Source: a virus. Taken from it: a stretch of DNA of 30,248 nt. Shown here piece after piece: positions 7,398-12,688 of this stretch. Position numbers and translations under genes: made by a program. The notes below the pieces were generated by a model. That model saw only the letters and a program-made list of their open reading frames with translations. It was not told the origin of the DNA and did no database searches. The stretch covers positions 1 through 30,248 of IMG/VR virus record IMGVR_UViG_3300021964_000324; one strand, given 5' to 3'. Each line of letters starts with the position of its first letter. Within the stretch, counting starts at the first letter, position 1.

Positions 7398-8054
7398 ATG
7401 TTTAAGCAAGAAGTAAAAAACCAAGACACTTACATCAAATACGACACATTATTAGATAGATTATCCGATACAAAAGGATACGATATTGATAATTGTTGTT
7501 CTCACCGCTCACTCAAAGTCCAAGACCTTACCAATTTTGATATCAACTTTGGTGTGGTATTCATCAAGTCAAGTTTGACTAACAACCCAATCCACAAAGC
7601 GAACTCTAAAATGTTCTTTGGTTATACACCAGTATGGTTGTGGCATGTTTGGAATGAGAATGATGATGTTATCTACGATAGTTTTGAGGCTCTTAAAAGT
7701 CGTTGTGATAATCCAAACTTGGATGTTGATAAACTCCACACCTCTTATGTAGATTGTCCTATCAATTTCCTACCTTGTTTAGAGAATAAAAATATTGAGG
7801 ACACGGGTTATACCAGAAATATGGATAACACGATAAAGAATAGTATTGTGGGTATGAATTGGTTGGAGGGTAAACTCAAGGGTTTCACTCGTAAGATGAA
7901 AAAACCTGACCTTATCTACTTTGGTGGTATCTGCCTTGATGATACAGAATTAGGTATGGCTACGATGGGTGAGGAATACTTGAACTTTGTTTGTGATAGC
8001 CACGACTACCGATACGGATGGACTGGTGATACCCAAACACATATTGTAAAATAA
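7398..8054 (+). CDS. Hypothetical protein (218 aa), largest early gene
   Basis: The ATG at 7398 is chosen because an upstream in-frame TTG at 7368 lies inside the -7 box of P3 and cannot be on the transcript. The product has 218 residues, is soluble, Asp/Asn- and aromatic-rich, with eight cysteines (an early CC pair, CDNP, YVDCPINFLPC, GGICLDD, CDSHD). Motifs such as YTPVWLWHVWNENDD and SHDYRYGW are not assignable to a known enzyme. It is monocistronic, bounded by terminator 7295 and promoter P4. A host-takeover role would fit position but is a guess. Confidence 0.6.
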   Translation: MFKQEVKNQDTYIKYDTLLDRLSDTKGYDIDNCCSHRSLKVQDLTNFDINFGVVFIKSSLTNNPIHKANSKMFFGYTPVWLWHVWNENDDVIYDSFEALKSRCDNPNLDVDKLHTSYVDCPINFLPCLENKNIEDTGYTRNMDNTIKNSIVGMNWLEGKLKGFTRKMKKPDLIYFGGICLDDTELGMATMGEEYLNFVCDSHDYRYGWTGDTQTHIVK

Positions 8055-8065
8055 TTGAAAATATA

Positions 8066-8097
8066 TTTGGCGGAGTAAAATCTCCGCCGTATATTTG
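8066..8097 (+). promoter_or_regulatory. Promoter P4 with an inverted repeat filling its spacer
   Basis: TTTG (8066-8069), 20-nt spacer, TATATTTG (8090-8097). Bases 8069-8088 form GGCGGAG-TAAAAT-CTCCGCC, a 7-bp perfect inverted repeat in exactly the position held by a different repeat in P2. It starts 11 nt after the stop at 8054 and drives 8135. Confidence 0.8.
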
Positions 8098-8134
8098 ATA
8101 TATCAAAGAAACAGAAATACTAAAAACAACAATT

Positions 8135-8374
8135 ATGAAATCACTTTATTCTACACTAACAAAACAAGAAACCACTGAACTACTAATGGATGTAATGGAA
8201 CAATATGTAGGTTCATTGGAGGACCAAGAGGTTCAATACGAGGTTATCGTAAAGTTTTACGACATCAACGATGAGAAATACACCTTTAGTGGTATGACCC
8301 GTATGGAGGCTTACCAGTTCAACTCTGACCTACAGGGTATCTACAACAACTTGGTAATCACTGAAATGGTATAA
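8135..8374 (+). CDS. Hypothetical protein (79 aa)
   Basis: A 79-residue acidic soluble protein: N-terminal helix (KQETTELLMDVMEQYVGSLED), then beta-type stretches (VQYEVIVKFYDIND, KYTFSGMTRMEAYQF). No family recognised. It is preceded by a 37-nt leader from P4 with the AAAACAACAATTATG ending also seen before 7398. No terminator hairpin is visible after it; promoter P5 begins 4 nt past its stop. Confidence 0.55.
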   Translation: MKSLYSTLTKQETTELLMDVMEQYVGSLEDQEVQYEVIVKFYDINDEKYTFSGMTRMEAYQFNSDLQGIYNNLVITEMV

Positions 8375-8378
8375 TAAG

Positions 8379-8410
8379 TTTGGCAGAATAAAAACTAATC
8401 CCTATATTTG
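8379..8410 (+). promoter_or_regulatory. Bacteroidota-type promoter P5
   Basis: TTTG (8379-8382, context TTTGGCAG as in P1), 20-nt spacer, TATATTTG (8403-8410), then a 23-nt leader ending ATAACAAGACAATG like that of P2. No hairpin is seen in this spacer. Confidence 0.85.
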
Positions 8411-8433
8411 TAGAACAATTAAATAACAAGACA

Positions 8434-8712
8434 ATGAGTAAAATAGCACAACGATTAAGCAAATACGAAAACACAACATTCAAGTTTTATGAAACCGCAC
8501 GACACGGATACCTACTTGTCCCAAATGAGATAATCTCTGATTTTGAGATTAGATTTACTATCACACCTTTTTCTTTTCAGACCAAAATAGATAAAAAAAC
8601 TTGGGTTTATTTAGAGGAGGATTGTGATGCTGGAACATTCATAGAAGCATACAAGGCTTACTATGGTAAAGAACCAAAGATGATACAGAACGATAGGGTT
8701 TTGTGTCTTTAA
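8434..8712 (+). CDS. Hypothetical protein (92 aa)
   Basis: A 92-residue soluble protein (MSKIAQRLSKYENTTFKFY...), with beta-like sequence in the middle (DFEIRFTITPFSFQTKID) and an acidic helix later (EEDCDAGTFIEAYKAYYGKEP). No family recognised. It is transcribed from P5; the 49-aa gene at 8743 follows in the same transcript. Confidence 0.55.
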   Translation: MSKIAQRLSKYENTTFKFYETARHGYLLVPNEIISDFEIRFTITPFSFQTKIDKKTWVYLEEDCDAGTFIEAYKAYYGKEPKMIQNDRVLCL

Positions 8713-8742
8713 TAGAACATTAACCTTTAACACCAAAGAGAA

Positions 8743-8892
8743 ATGAAGATTAAAGAATGGGCGAAAGCCTACAAAAAAGCGACTAACCCTAAAAAAATAC
8801 CTTTGTGGCTTGTTCTTTTTGGGAGTCAAGAAGATGTGTTTGCCTTTTTTGATAAAAGGCTAAAGGAAGAACTTAACACAAAAGAGAAATGA
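8743..8892 (+). CDS. Small basic hypothetical protein (49 aa)
   Basis: ATG at 8743 to TGA at 8892. The sequence starts MKIKEWAKAYKKATNPKK, then a short hydrophobic PLWLVLFGS and a C-terminal helix DVFAFFDKRLKEEL. The hydrophobic stretch is too short for a confident membrane span. Its start lies in a 20-nt segment (AACACCAAAGAGAAATG...) that recurs at 8875-8894 across its stop, where an overlapping ATG would read only 13 codons; the second copy looks like a decayed duplicate. Support is moderate: length, coupling and reading frame only. Confidence 0.4.
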   Translation: MKIKEWAKAYKKATNPKKIPLWLVLFGSQEDVFAFFDKRLKEELNTKEK

Positions 8893-8985
8893 AAAAATTA
8901 GGAGAAAAACATAGAAATGTTTTGGCATAATAAAAACAAACCCAGTGGTGGTGGGGTAAAGACAACCACGCATGTTTAATAAATT

Positions 8986-9016
8986 AGGGGGATGGTTTGG
9001 CTGTCTCCCTTTTTTT
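8986..9016 (+). terminator. Intrinsic terminator nested in promoter P6
   Basis: AGGGGGA / TCTCCCT stem (7 bp including one G-U) around an 11-nt loop, followed by T7 within TTTTTTTATTT. The loop contains the -33 TTTG of the next promoter and the T-run lies in its spacer. Confidence 0.7.
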
Positions 9017-9027
9017 ATTTATCTTTG
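8996..9027 (+). promoter_or_regulatory. Bacteroidota-type promoter P6 overlapping a terminator
   Basis: TTTG (8996-8999, context TTTGGCTG), 20-nt spacer, TATCTTTG (9020-9027). The ATG at 9032 begins 5 nt after the -7 box, about where transcription should start, so the mRNA should be leaderless. Confidence 0.75.
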
Positions 9028-9031
9028 GTGT

Positions 9032-9448
9032 ATGAAAACATTTAAGGACTTTTTCAATAACAAACAGAGATACACCGACATCGTTGATGGTGAGGGTAAT
9101 GTTATCCGTAAGGGTGATGTTATGTCTAACAATAACCCAACGACCAGAACAACCCTTGATACCTTATACAAAGGTGGTGAGTTGGAGTTGAATATTGAAA
9201 AGTTTGAGTATACAGAGTGTGGATACTCCAAGATAAAACAATACAGACGATTACAAGGGGGATATAGACCACAACAGGTGATAAGATATAGATATACCTA
9301 TACTGAAGGGAGAAAGCGTCTTACATCAAAGGATTTCAAGTCATTGAGAGATTTGATTATAGATATGAGACAAAAAACCTCTGAAGTGAAAATGGGAGTA
9401 AACACAACAGAGGTTATTGAAACTGATAATCAGTTATTGATAAGGTAA
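9032..9448 (+). CDS. Hypothetical basic protein (138 aa), probably translated from a leaderless mRNA
   Basis: An in-frame ATG at 8972 would add 20 residues but lies upstream of promoter P6 and across its terminator, so the start at 9032 (MKTFKDFFNNKQRY) is preferred. The 138-aa protein is basic: a DGEGNVIRKGDVM turn, then YSKIKQYRRLQGGYRP and RYRYTYTEGRKRLTSKDF, a pattern that would suit nucleic-acid binding but fits no family I recognise. It ends 11 nt from the end of the convergent minus-strand operon and no terminator is visible between them. Confidence 0.55.
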   Translation: MKTFKDFFNNKQRYTDIVDGEGNVIRKGDVMSNNNPTTRTTLDTLYKGGELELNIEKFEYTECGYSKIKQYRRLQGGYRPQQVIRYRYTYTEGRKRLTSKDFKSLRDLIIDMRQKTSEVKMGVNTTEVIETDNQLLIR

Positions 9449-9459
9449 TAATAAATATA

Positions 9460-9738
9460 TTACCTTTTGTTATATTTTGTAGCCATCCTTTCCTCAAATT
9501 GTTTGTGGACTGGGTTATCCTTATTGTATAGTTCATATCCCATAATGGTTAGTATTTCCTCGGCTACTACCCTAAACTTTTCATCAGCATCCTCCAAAGT
9601 ATTTATACGACCATCCAACCGATGCTTATTACGGCATATTTTACAAGTTGCGTCATGCCCGTCTGAACTGGCTGTCCTTTTATGGAAATCAGTATAGGGT
9701 TTTTCTTGTTCGCACTTATTACATTTTTTCTTTTCCAT
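9460..9738 (-). CDS. Small zinc-ribbon protein (92 aa), paralogue of the upstream gene
   Basis: C6-x2-C9 and C32-x2-C35 (CNKCEQEKPYTDFHKR... TCKICRNKHR) form a four-cysteine zinc ribbon of the type that often precedes HNH nuclease domains in phages ('C..C...K....F.....DG....C..C'), but no H-N-H catalytic part follows. The C-terminal helix (ILTIMGYELYN....VHKQFEERMATKY) is shared with the neighbouring 115-aa protein. Its start overlaps that gene's end by 20 nt, so the pair is one operon. Nucleic-acid binding is likely; function is otherwise unknown. Confidence 0.6.
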   Translation of the reverse strand: MEKKKCNKCEQEKPYTDFHKRTASSDGHDATCKICRNKHRLDGRINTLEDADEKFRVVAEEILTIMGYELYNKDNPVHKQFEERMATKYNKR

Positions 9739-10066
9739 ACTTCTTTTCCATTCGTTGGATAAATTGTTTATGTATATCCTTACTTAAATCATAACCCATT
9801 GCTTCCAAAAATCTATCCTTTGCTTCCTCATCACTTTCAGAAACAAATACCAATTTGATATGCTCCAGTCCATCGTTGGGGTCAATGTTGTTAGCCTCAT
9901 TATACTTCTGCTTCCTGTGCTCTTTACAGATGTAATATTTACCAAAGGGTCTATTCTTATCCTCGTTGAACTCATACTCTGGTTTATACCCATCGCACAT
10001 AGAGCAATAGTATAACCATCCTTCATCTGATATAATCCGTTTTTGTGGTTTGCGTTTCCTTCCCAT
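9719..10066 (-). CDS. Small zinc-finger protein (115 aa), paralogue of the downstream gene
   Basis: C21-x2-C24 and C47-x2-H50 (YYCSMCDGYKPEYEF ... YYICKEHRKQKY) give a CCCH version of the zinc ribbon in the next gene. The basic N-terminus (MGRKRKPQKR) suggests nucleic-acid contact. The C-terminus (FLEAMGYDLSKDIHKQFIQRMEKKYGK) matches the 92-aa protein's MGY.L....HKQF..RM..KY. The two appear to be a diverged tandem duplication. The ATG sits 5 nt after a hairpin arm plus U8 tract, so expression may be controlled by that leader. Confidence 0.6.
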   Translation of the reverse strand: MGRKRKPQKRIISDEGWLYYCSMCDGYKPEYEFNEDKNRPFGKYYICKEHRKQKYNEANNIDPNDGLEHIKLVFVSESDEEAKDRFLEAMGYDLSKDIHKQFIQRMEKKYGKEKM

Positions 10067-10071
10067 TTAGT

Positions 10072-10159
10072 AAAAAAAAGAGGGTGAGACAAAAGAATGA
10101 ATAACATTAGCGAAATCCTTGTATGTAAAAAAAAAACTTAAAATGACTGCCTCACCCTC
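10072..10159 (-). promoter_or_regulatory. Structured leader: long-range stem plus U8 before the zinc-finger operon
   Basis: On the minus strand, CTCACCCTC followed by T8 (10088-10072) pairs with GAGGGTGAG at 10159-10151. With two G-U pairs the stem extends to 13 bp (10159-10147 with 10092-10080), enclosing about 54 nt that include a T10 tract. The 5' arm begins where a transcript from the -7 box at 10173-10166 would start, and the U8 ends 5 nt before the ATG. It may be an attenuator-like terminator, an RNA regulator, or a DNA operator pair. Confidence 0.45.
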
Positions 10160-10165
10160 AATGTA

Positions 10166-10173
10166 TAAATATA
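10166..10173 (-). promoter_or_regulatory. Candidate -7 box upstream of the zinc-finger operon
   Basis: Minus-strand TATATTTA in the context CACTATATTTAT, the same 12 bases found at the -7 box of the replication gene (10720-10709). A proper TTTG is not found at 20 nt; the nearest TTG is at 10199-10197 (23-nt spacing). Plausible but weak. Confidence 0.35.
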
Positions 10174-10181
10174 GTGATTAT

Positions 10182-10697
10182 CTAAAAAATGCTTATCAAT
10201 TCCTCAATATCTTTTTTAGTTAGTTTATTTCCTTCAGTATCAAGGAATGTATATCCGTTGGATAAACCATACCTCAAAGTTTCCTCATCAGTATAGTTAT
10301 CCACTTGTATAGTAATATTATTATCTATCTTATTACTATTATTATTATCTATCTTATTATCTATCTTATTGTGGCTCATATTGACCTGGTTATCTGGCTC
10401 ACCTTGAGCCACTTGAGGTTCAGATTGAGCCAGTTGTGGCTCTATATGAGCCAGTTGACTATTCACTCTAATGTGCCTTGAACGACCATTAGGATTGGTG
10501 ATAATGATTTTATTATCGGTGTGTAATTCCTTCAACGACCTTTTCACTGATGATAAACTCATACCGAGTAAATCAGATATAAACCCATTTGATGCGTAGG
10601 TCCCTTCAGGTCCCCATCCAACGATGTAAGAGAATACAAGGTTAGTCATTGGACCAAATCCGTAATTGATGTATTTTGTAAAATTATCCATTCCCAT
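10182..10697 (-). CDS. Winged-helix replication initiator candidate (171 aa) with origin-like repeats inside the gene
   Basis: N-terminal ~70 residues (SYIVGW...YASNGFISDLLGMSLSSVKRSLKELHTDNKIIITNPNGRSRHIRVN) form a clear winged helix: recognition helix SLSSVKRSLKEL and a wing. Phage replication initiators (lambda O, DnaD/RepO-like) have this design. Residues ~80-130 are low-complexity repeats: three heptads of the (Q)(L/V)AQ.EP type, then NKIDN repeats. A short C-terminal domain (LRYGLSNGYTFLDTEGNKLTKKDIEELISIF) ends the protein. The repeats coincide with iteron-like DNA (10323-10453). It has its own promoter and a very short leader. A transcription regulator is the main alternative. Confidence 0.6.
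   Translation of the reverse strand: MGMDNFTKYINYGFGPMTNLVFSYIVGWGPEGTYASNGFISDLLGMSLSSVKRSLKELHTDNKIIITNPNGRSRHIRVNSQLAHIEPQLAQSEPQVAQGEPDNQVNMSHNKIDNKIDNNNSNKIDNNITIQVDNYTDEETLRYGLSNGYTFLDTEGNKLTKKDIEELISIF
10323..10453 (-). other. Candidate replication origin: iteron-like repeats and AT-rich 12-mers inside the initiator gene
   Basis: Plus-strand TGAGCCA occurs at 10405, 10426 and 10447 (exactly 21 bp apart), with inverted TGGCTCA at 10372 and 10395 and TGGCTCT at 10437. Immediately beside them, the AT-rich 12-mer ATCTATCTTATT occurs at 10323, 10347 and 10359. GC-containing iterons next to an AT-rich repeat block, both within the linker-coding part of a winged-helix initiator gene, is the layout of lambda ori in gene O. 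The repeats also encode peptide repeats, so a purely protein-level explanation is possible. Confidence 0.5.
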
Positions 10698-10709
10698 TTG
10701 TTTTTCTAA

Positions 10710-10741
10710 TAAATATAGTGTAAACCATAAAAGTAGTCAAA
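10710..10741 (-). promoter_or_regulatory. Minus-strand promoter of the replication-initiator gene
   Basis: Minus strand: TTTG (10741-10738, context TTTGACTA), 20-nt spacer, TATATTTA (10717-10710), one mismatch from TAnnTTTG. The ATG at 10697 is only 12 nt past the -7 box, implying a leader of about 6 nt. Confidence 0.65.
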
Positions 10742-10783
10742 TCAACATTTTTTTTTTACTATACAAACTTTTCGGAATATTGT

Positions 10784-10791
10784 TATATTTA
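10784..10791 (+). promoter_or_regulatory. Possible -7 box for the rightward late operon
   Basis: TATATTTA, identical to the divergent minus-strand -7 box, 18 nt before the ATG at 10810. No TTTG is present 19-21 nt upstream, where the sequence is T-rich and then ACTATACA, so an activator may be needed or this may not be a promoter. It would be the only candidate promoter ahead of the packaging genes. Confidence 0.3.
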
Positions 10792-10809
10792 TTAAAAAAA
10801 CAATTAGTT

Positions 10810-11172
10810 ATGATAGGAGCATGGAAACTCACGGAGGATGATGTAAAAATCATCAAAGATTTATTACAACAGGGTAAGACCCATCAATCAATCGCAGACC
10901 TATTTGGGGTATCAAGGGAACACATTACCAAGATAAATCAAGGTCAAAGATGGAATGAAGCGGAAAGGAGTTTTGAGATGAAAGAACAACGACAAGGACC
11001 AAAGAGGTCTAATGACTTTAGAGAGTTCACAGATAAACCACAAATCAGTTATCAAAAGATTGAATTGGTGAACGACAACGAAGCGTTGGATTTGGACCAA
11101 AAGTATTACCTAATCAAGTTCATTGAAAGTTTAACTGGTAAAAAAATCAAAAAGATGATTGTAGAGTTTTAG
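10810..11172 (+). CDS. Helix-turn-helix DNA-binding protein (120 aa)
   Basis: The frame is open from 10666, but that upstream stretch crosses the divergent initiator gene and its promoter, so the ATG at 10810 (MIGAWKLTEDDVKIIK) is preferred. Residues ~7-45 hold a Xre/Cro-type or resolvase-type HTH: LTEDDVKIIKDLLQQGKTHQ-SIADLFGVSREHITKINQGQRW. The remainder is polar with a basic C-terminus (GKKIKKMIVEF). It heads the rightward run of genes to the terminase and sits divergently from the replication gene, a classic place for a switch regulator of replication versus late transcription. That regulatory role is inferred. Confidence 0.65.
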   Translation: MIGAWKLTEDDVKIIKDLLQQGKTHQSIADLFGVSREHITKINQGQRWNEAERSFEMKEQRQGPKRSNDFREFTDKPQISYQKIELVNDNEALDLDQKYYLIKFIESLTGKKIKKMIVEF

Positions 11173-11183
11173 TATTTATCTAT

Positions 11184-11522
11184 ATGAGGATACTAAAGGA
11201 CATCATAGATAAGTTAGAAGGACTTGACCCTGACTTGGATTACTTCCAACATTCAGTAAAGGACAGAGACCGACTTGCGAGTGTATTGTGGGATGAAGTA
11301 TATGGTAAACCATATCTGAACGATATGAAAACATCAAGGAGGACCAAACCCCTTGAAGCCCACTATGATATCTTGGTATACCTGATAGGAATACTCTACG
11401 ATTTTGAGGGTGATGATGAATACGAATTATGTGATGTGGTCCACAGGCTCATCAACATAACGGAGGATAAAATAAAAACATTGAATAGATATTATGCCGA
11501 TACCGACAAAAAGACCAAATGA
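11184..11522 (+). CDS. Hypothetical protein (112 aa)
   Basis: A 112-residue acidic helical protein (LKDIIDKLEGLDPDLDYF, DILVYLIGILYDFEGDDEYELCDVVHRLI). No family recognised. Its ATG follows TAGTATTTATCTAT, related to the element in front of 3259, 22193 and 25269. Its 3' end overlaps the 50-aa gene at 11494 by 29 nt in another frame. Confidence 0.55.
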   Translation: MRILKDIIDKLEGLDPDLDYFQHSVKDRDRLASVLWDEVYGKPYLNDMKTSRRTKPLEAHYDILVYLIGILYDFEGDDEYELCDVVHRLINITEDKIKTLNRYYADTDKKTK

Positions 11523-11646
11523 GAATACAGAAGCATTCCTAACAAGATGTATGGGAAACTCAACGATGGTAAGTGAATACCCTGATACATCACAAAGATA
11601 TGCTGTATGTATTTCCAAGTCCCGTGAGGTGAACTTAAAGAAATGA
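11494..11646 (+). CDS. Conserved phage mini-protein with RCM...YPD..QR.AVC motif (50 aa)
   Basis: Too short for ordinary ORF lists but convincing. The 50 residues read MPIPTKRPNENTEAFLTRCM... followed by EYPDTSQRYAVC. The pattern 'P.P...E....F..RCM....M..E(F/Y)P(D/N)..QR.AVC' is a familiar short phage motif, often found as the N-terminus of proteins near the capsid or protease genes; here it stands alone. It overlaps the preceding gene by 29 nt and its TGA overlaps the next start (ATGA at 11643). The Cys pair and conserved motif suggest a small folded domain; biochemical role unknown. Confidence 0.7.
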   Translation: MPIPTKRPNENTEAFLTRCMGNSTMVSEYPDTSQRYAVCISKSREVNLKK

Positions 11647-11858
11647 TAAACAAACCAATAAACCTAACCCCTCAATTAAAAAACCTCGTGGACGAAACAA
11701 TCCGTATCGTCCTTGAGGATAGTTTGATTACGGAAAGAGAATTGCCCTACTTAAGAAGGTTATACAAAGCGATATACCAAGTAGAAGCATCAGACAACAC
11801 AATAGTCAAAGACCTCAAAGAGTTGGGTGGTTGGACGATAAAAGATGTAAGTAAGTAA
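11643..11858 (+). CDS. Hypothetical helical protein (71 aa)
   Basis: A 71-residue soluble protein (LTPQLKNLVDETIRIVLED, ERELPYLRRLYKAIYQVE). It is coupled on both sides: its ATG overlaps the previous TGA and its TAA overlaps the next ATG (TAATG). No family recognised; position just before the terminase suggests a packaging or capsid accessory role but nothing in the sequence proves it. Confidence 0.5.
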   Translation: MINKPINLTPQLKNLVDETIRIVLEDSLITERELPYLRRLYKAIYQVEASDNTIVKDLKELGGWTIKDVSK

Positions 11859-12106
11859 TGGGTTGTAATTGTAAAGGAACAACGAAAGGAATAGCGAACA
11901 GAGCACAAGAAAGGTGGTTGGTCCAAGACATCTATAATCAGTATGTAGATATCATTGGTGATAAGTCCATACAATACTTCACAACGGAGCAAAGACAACA
12001 AGTGAGGTATTGGTATTACCAAGCCTATCCAAACTCCGTAGAGGTAGATTACAAGAAGGCTGACTACGAATTGAATAAACTATTTGATTACCACAAACTA
12101 CGATGA
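11858..12106 (+). CDS. Small protein with N-terminal CxC motif (82 aa)
   Basis: An 82-residue protein beginning MGCNCKGTTKG, an N-terminal C-x-C pattern common in short proteins of Bacteroidota phages, followed by a helical region (RAQERWLVQDIYNQYVDIIG) and a Tyr-rich helix (RQQVRYWYYQAYPN). Metal binding by the CxC pair is possible. It overlaps TerS by 4 nt (ATGA), so it is translated with the packaging genes. Function unknown. Confidence 0.55.
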   Translation: MGCNCKGTTKGIANRAQERWLVQDIYNQYVDIIGDKSIQYFTTEQRQQVRYWYYQAYPNSVEVDYKKADYELNKLFDYHKLR

Positions 12107-12540
12107 AAACAGGAAGGAAACCATTTAGTGTAGAATTACTCGTGGAAAGAGGAACATTCCCTGAAAATTGGAAAGAGGTAATTTTAGATTTAGGAAGGGA
12201 AGGAAAGAACAAGTTGGACTTTGCCGTTGAGTTGGGTATCGGTCGTAAAACACTATACCGATTGATGGATAGGTCTGACGAGTTTAGACGCACTATAAAT
12301 GAAGCACTTGAACTATCAGAAAAATGGTTCATAGATGTGGCAAGAAAGAAATGGGGTGAGGAAGGAGCAAAAGGTCTTAACACTACCTTTATGAAATACT
12401 ACCTACAGAATGTCTACAGGGATAGTGATTGGAAAGACGAACAACACATAGATGTTAAGACAGACGGAAACCCCATAAACAACATCAACGAAATTAAAGT
12501 AGATATCATAAAACCAAAAGACGATGAAGGTAAAAAGTAA
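12103..12540 (+). CDS. terS: Terminase small subunit (145 aa)
   Basis: DNA-recognition subunit of the packaging motor. The N-terminal half holds a helix-turn-helix (KLDFAVELGIGRKTLYRLMDRSDEFRRTI, ~37-65) followed by a helical oligomerisation part (EALELSEKWFIDVARKKWG) and a C-terminal charged tail (VDIIKPKDDEGKK) like those that contact TerL. Length is normal for TerS (about 140-180 aa). It lies directly before TerL with only the 54-aa RHH-like gene overlapping both. The symbol is functional; assignment rests on the HTH layout and position. Confidence 0.75.
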   Translation: MKTGRKPFSVELLVERGTFPENWKEVILDLGREGKNKLDFAVELGIGRKTLYRLMDRSDEFRRTINEALELSEKWFIDVARKKWGEEGAKGLNTTFMKYYLQNVYRDSDWKDEQHIDVKTDGNPINNINEIKVDIIKPKDDEGKK

Positions 12541-12688
12541 GAATAAGACATACGAATACGACACCAAGATGATGGTGGTAAAAACCGATAGTAGAAATAA
12601 ATTAAAACAAATGGCTCAAAGAGAAGGATTTACGATGATTGAGTTTGTAGACAAACTGATTGAAACCTATGAGGATACAAGCAACTGA
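12524..12688 (+). CDS. Ribbon-helix-helix-like peptide overlapping TerS and TerL (54 aa)
   Basis: ATG at 12524 to TGA at 12688. The pattern MMVVKTDSRNKLKQMAQREG-FTMIEFVDKLIETYED matches a ribbon-helix-helix fold (beta strand, helix, turn, helix) as in Arc/MetJ-type or ParG/CopG proteins. It overlaps the end of TerS by 17 nt and the start of TerL by 20 nt, each in a different frame, filling an otherwise non-coding gap. RHH proteins bind DNA or mediate dimerisation; a repressor of late genes or packaging cofactor are both possible. The assignment is by eye. Confidence 0.6.
   Translation: MKVKSKNKTYEYDTKMMVVKTDSRNKLKQMAQREGFTMIEFVDKLIETYEDTSN

Noticed and set aside
8889-8930. 13-codon ORF after the 49-aa gene, starting in a copy of its initiation region
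   Set aside because: Far too short; the 20-nt repeat is noted but the ORF is not credible as a gene.
8972-9031. Upstream ATG extending the 138-aa protein with a hydrophobic N-terminus
   Set aside because: The apparent signal-like segment is translated terminator and promoter P6; transcription should begin at about 9032.
10164-10171. TATAAATA, resembling the T4 late promoter
   Set aside because: No T4-like late factors are present, and the bases are the reverse of the minus-strand TATATTTA box.
10323-10370. AT-rich repeats as a CRISPR array or microsatellite
   Set aside because: Units are 12 bp without unique spacers and lie inside a coding sequence; the origin-like interpretation fits better.
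10666-10809. Longer start for the HTH protein
   Set aside because: It would overlap the divergent initiator gene and its promoter; the HTH begins right after the ATG at 10810 and the upstream residues look like translated AT-rich intergenic DNA.
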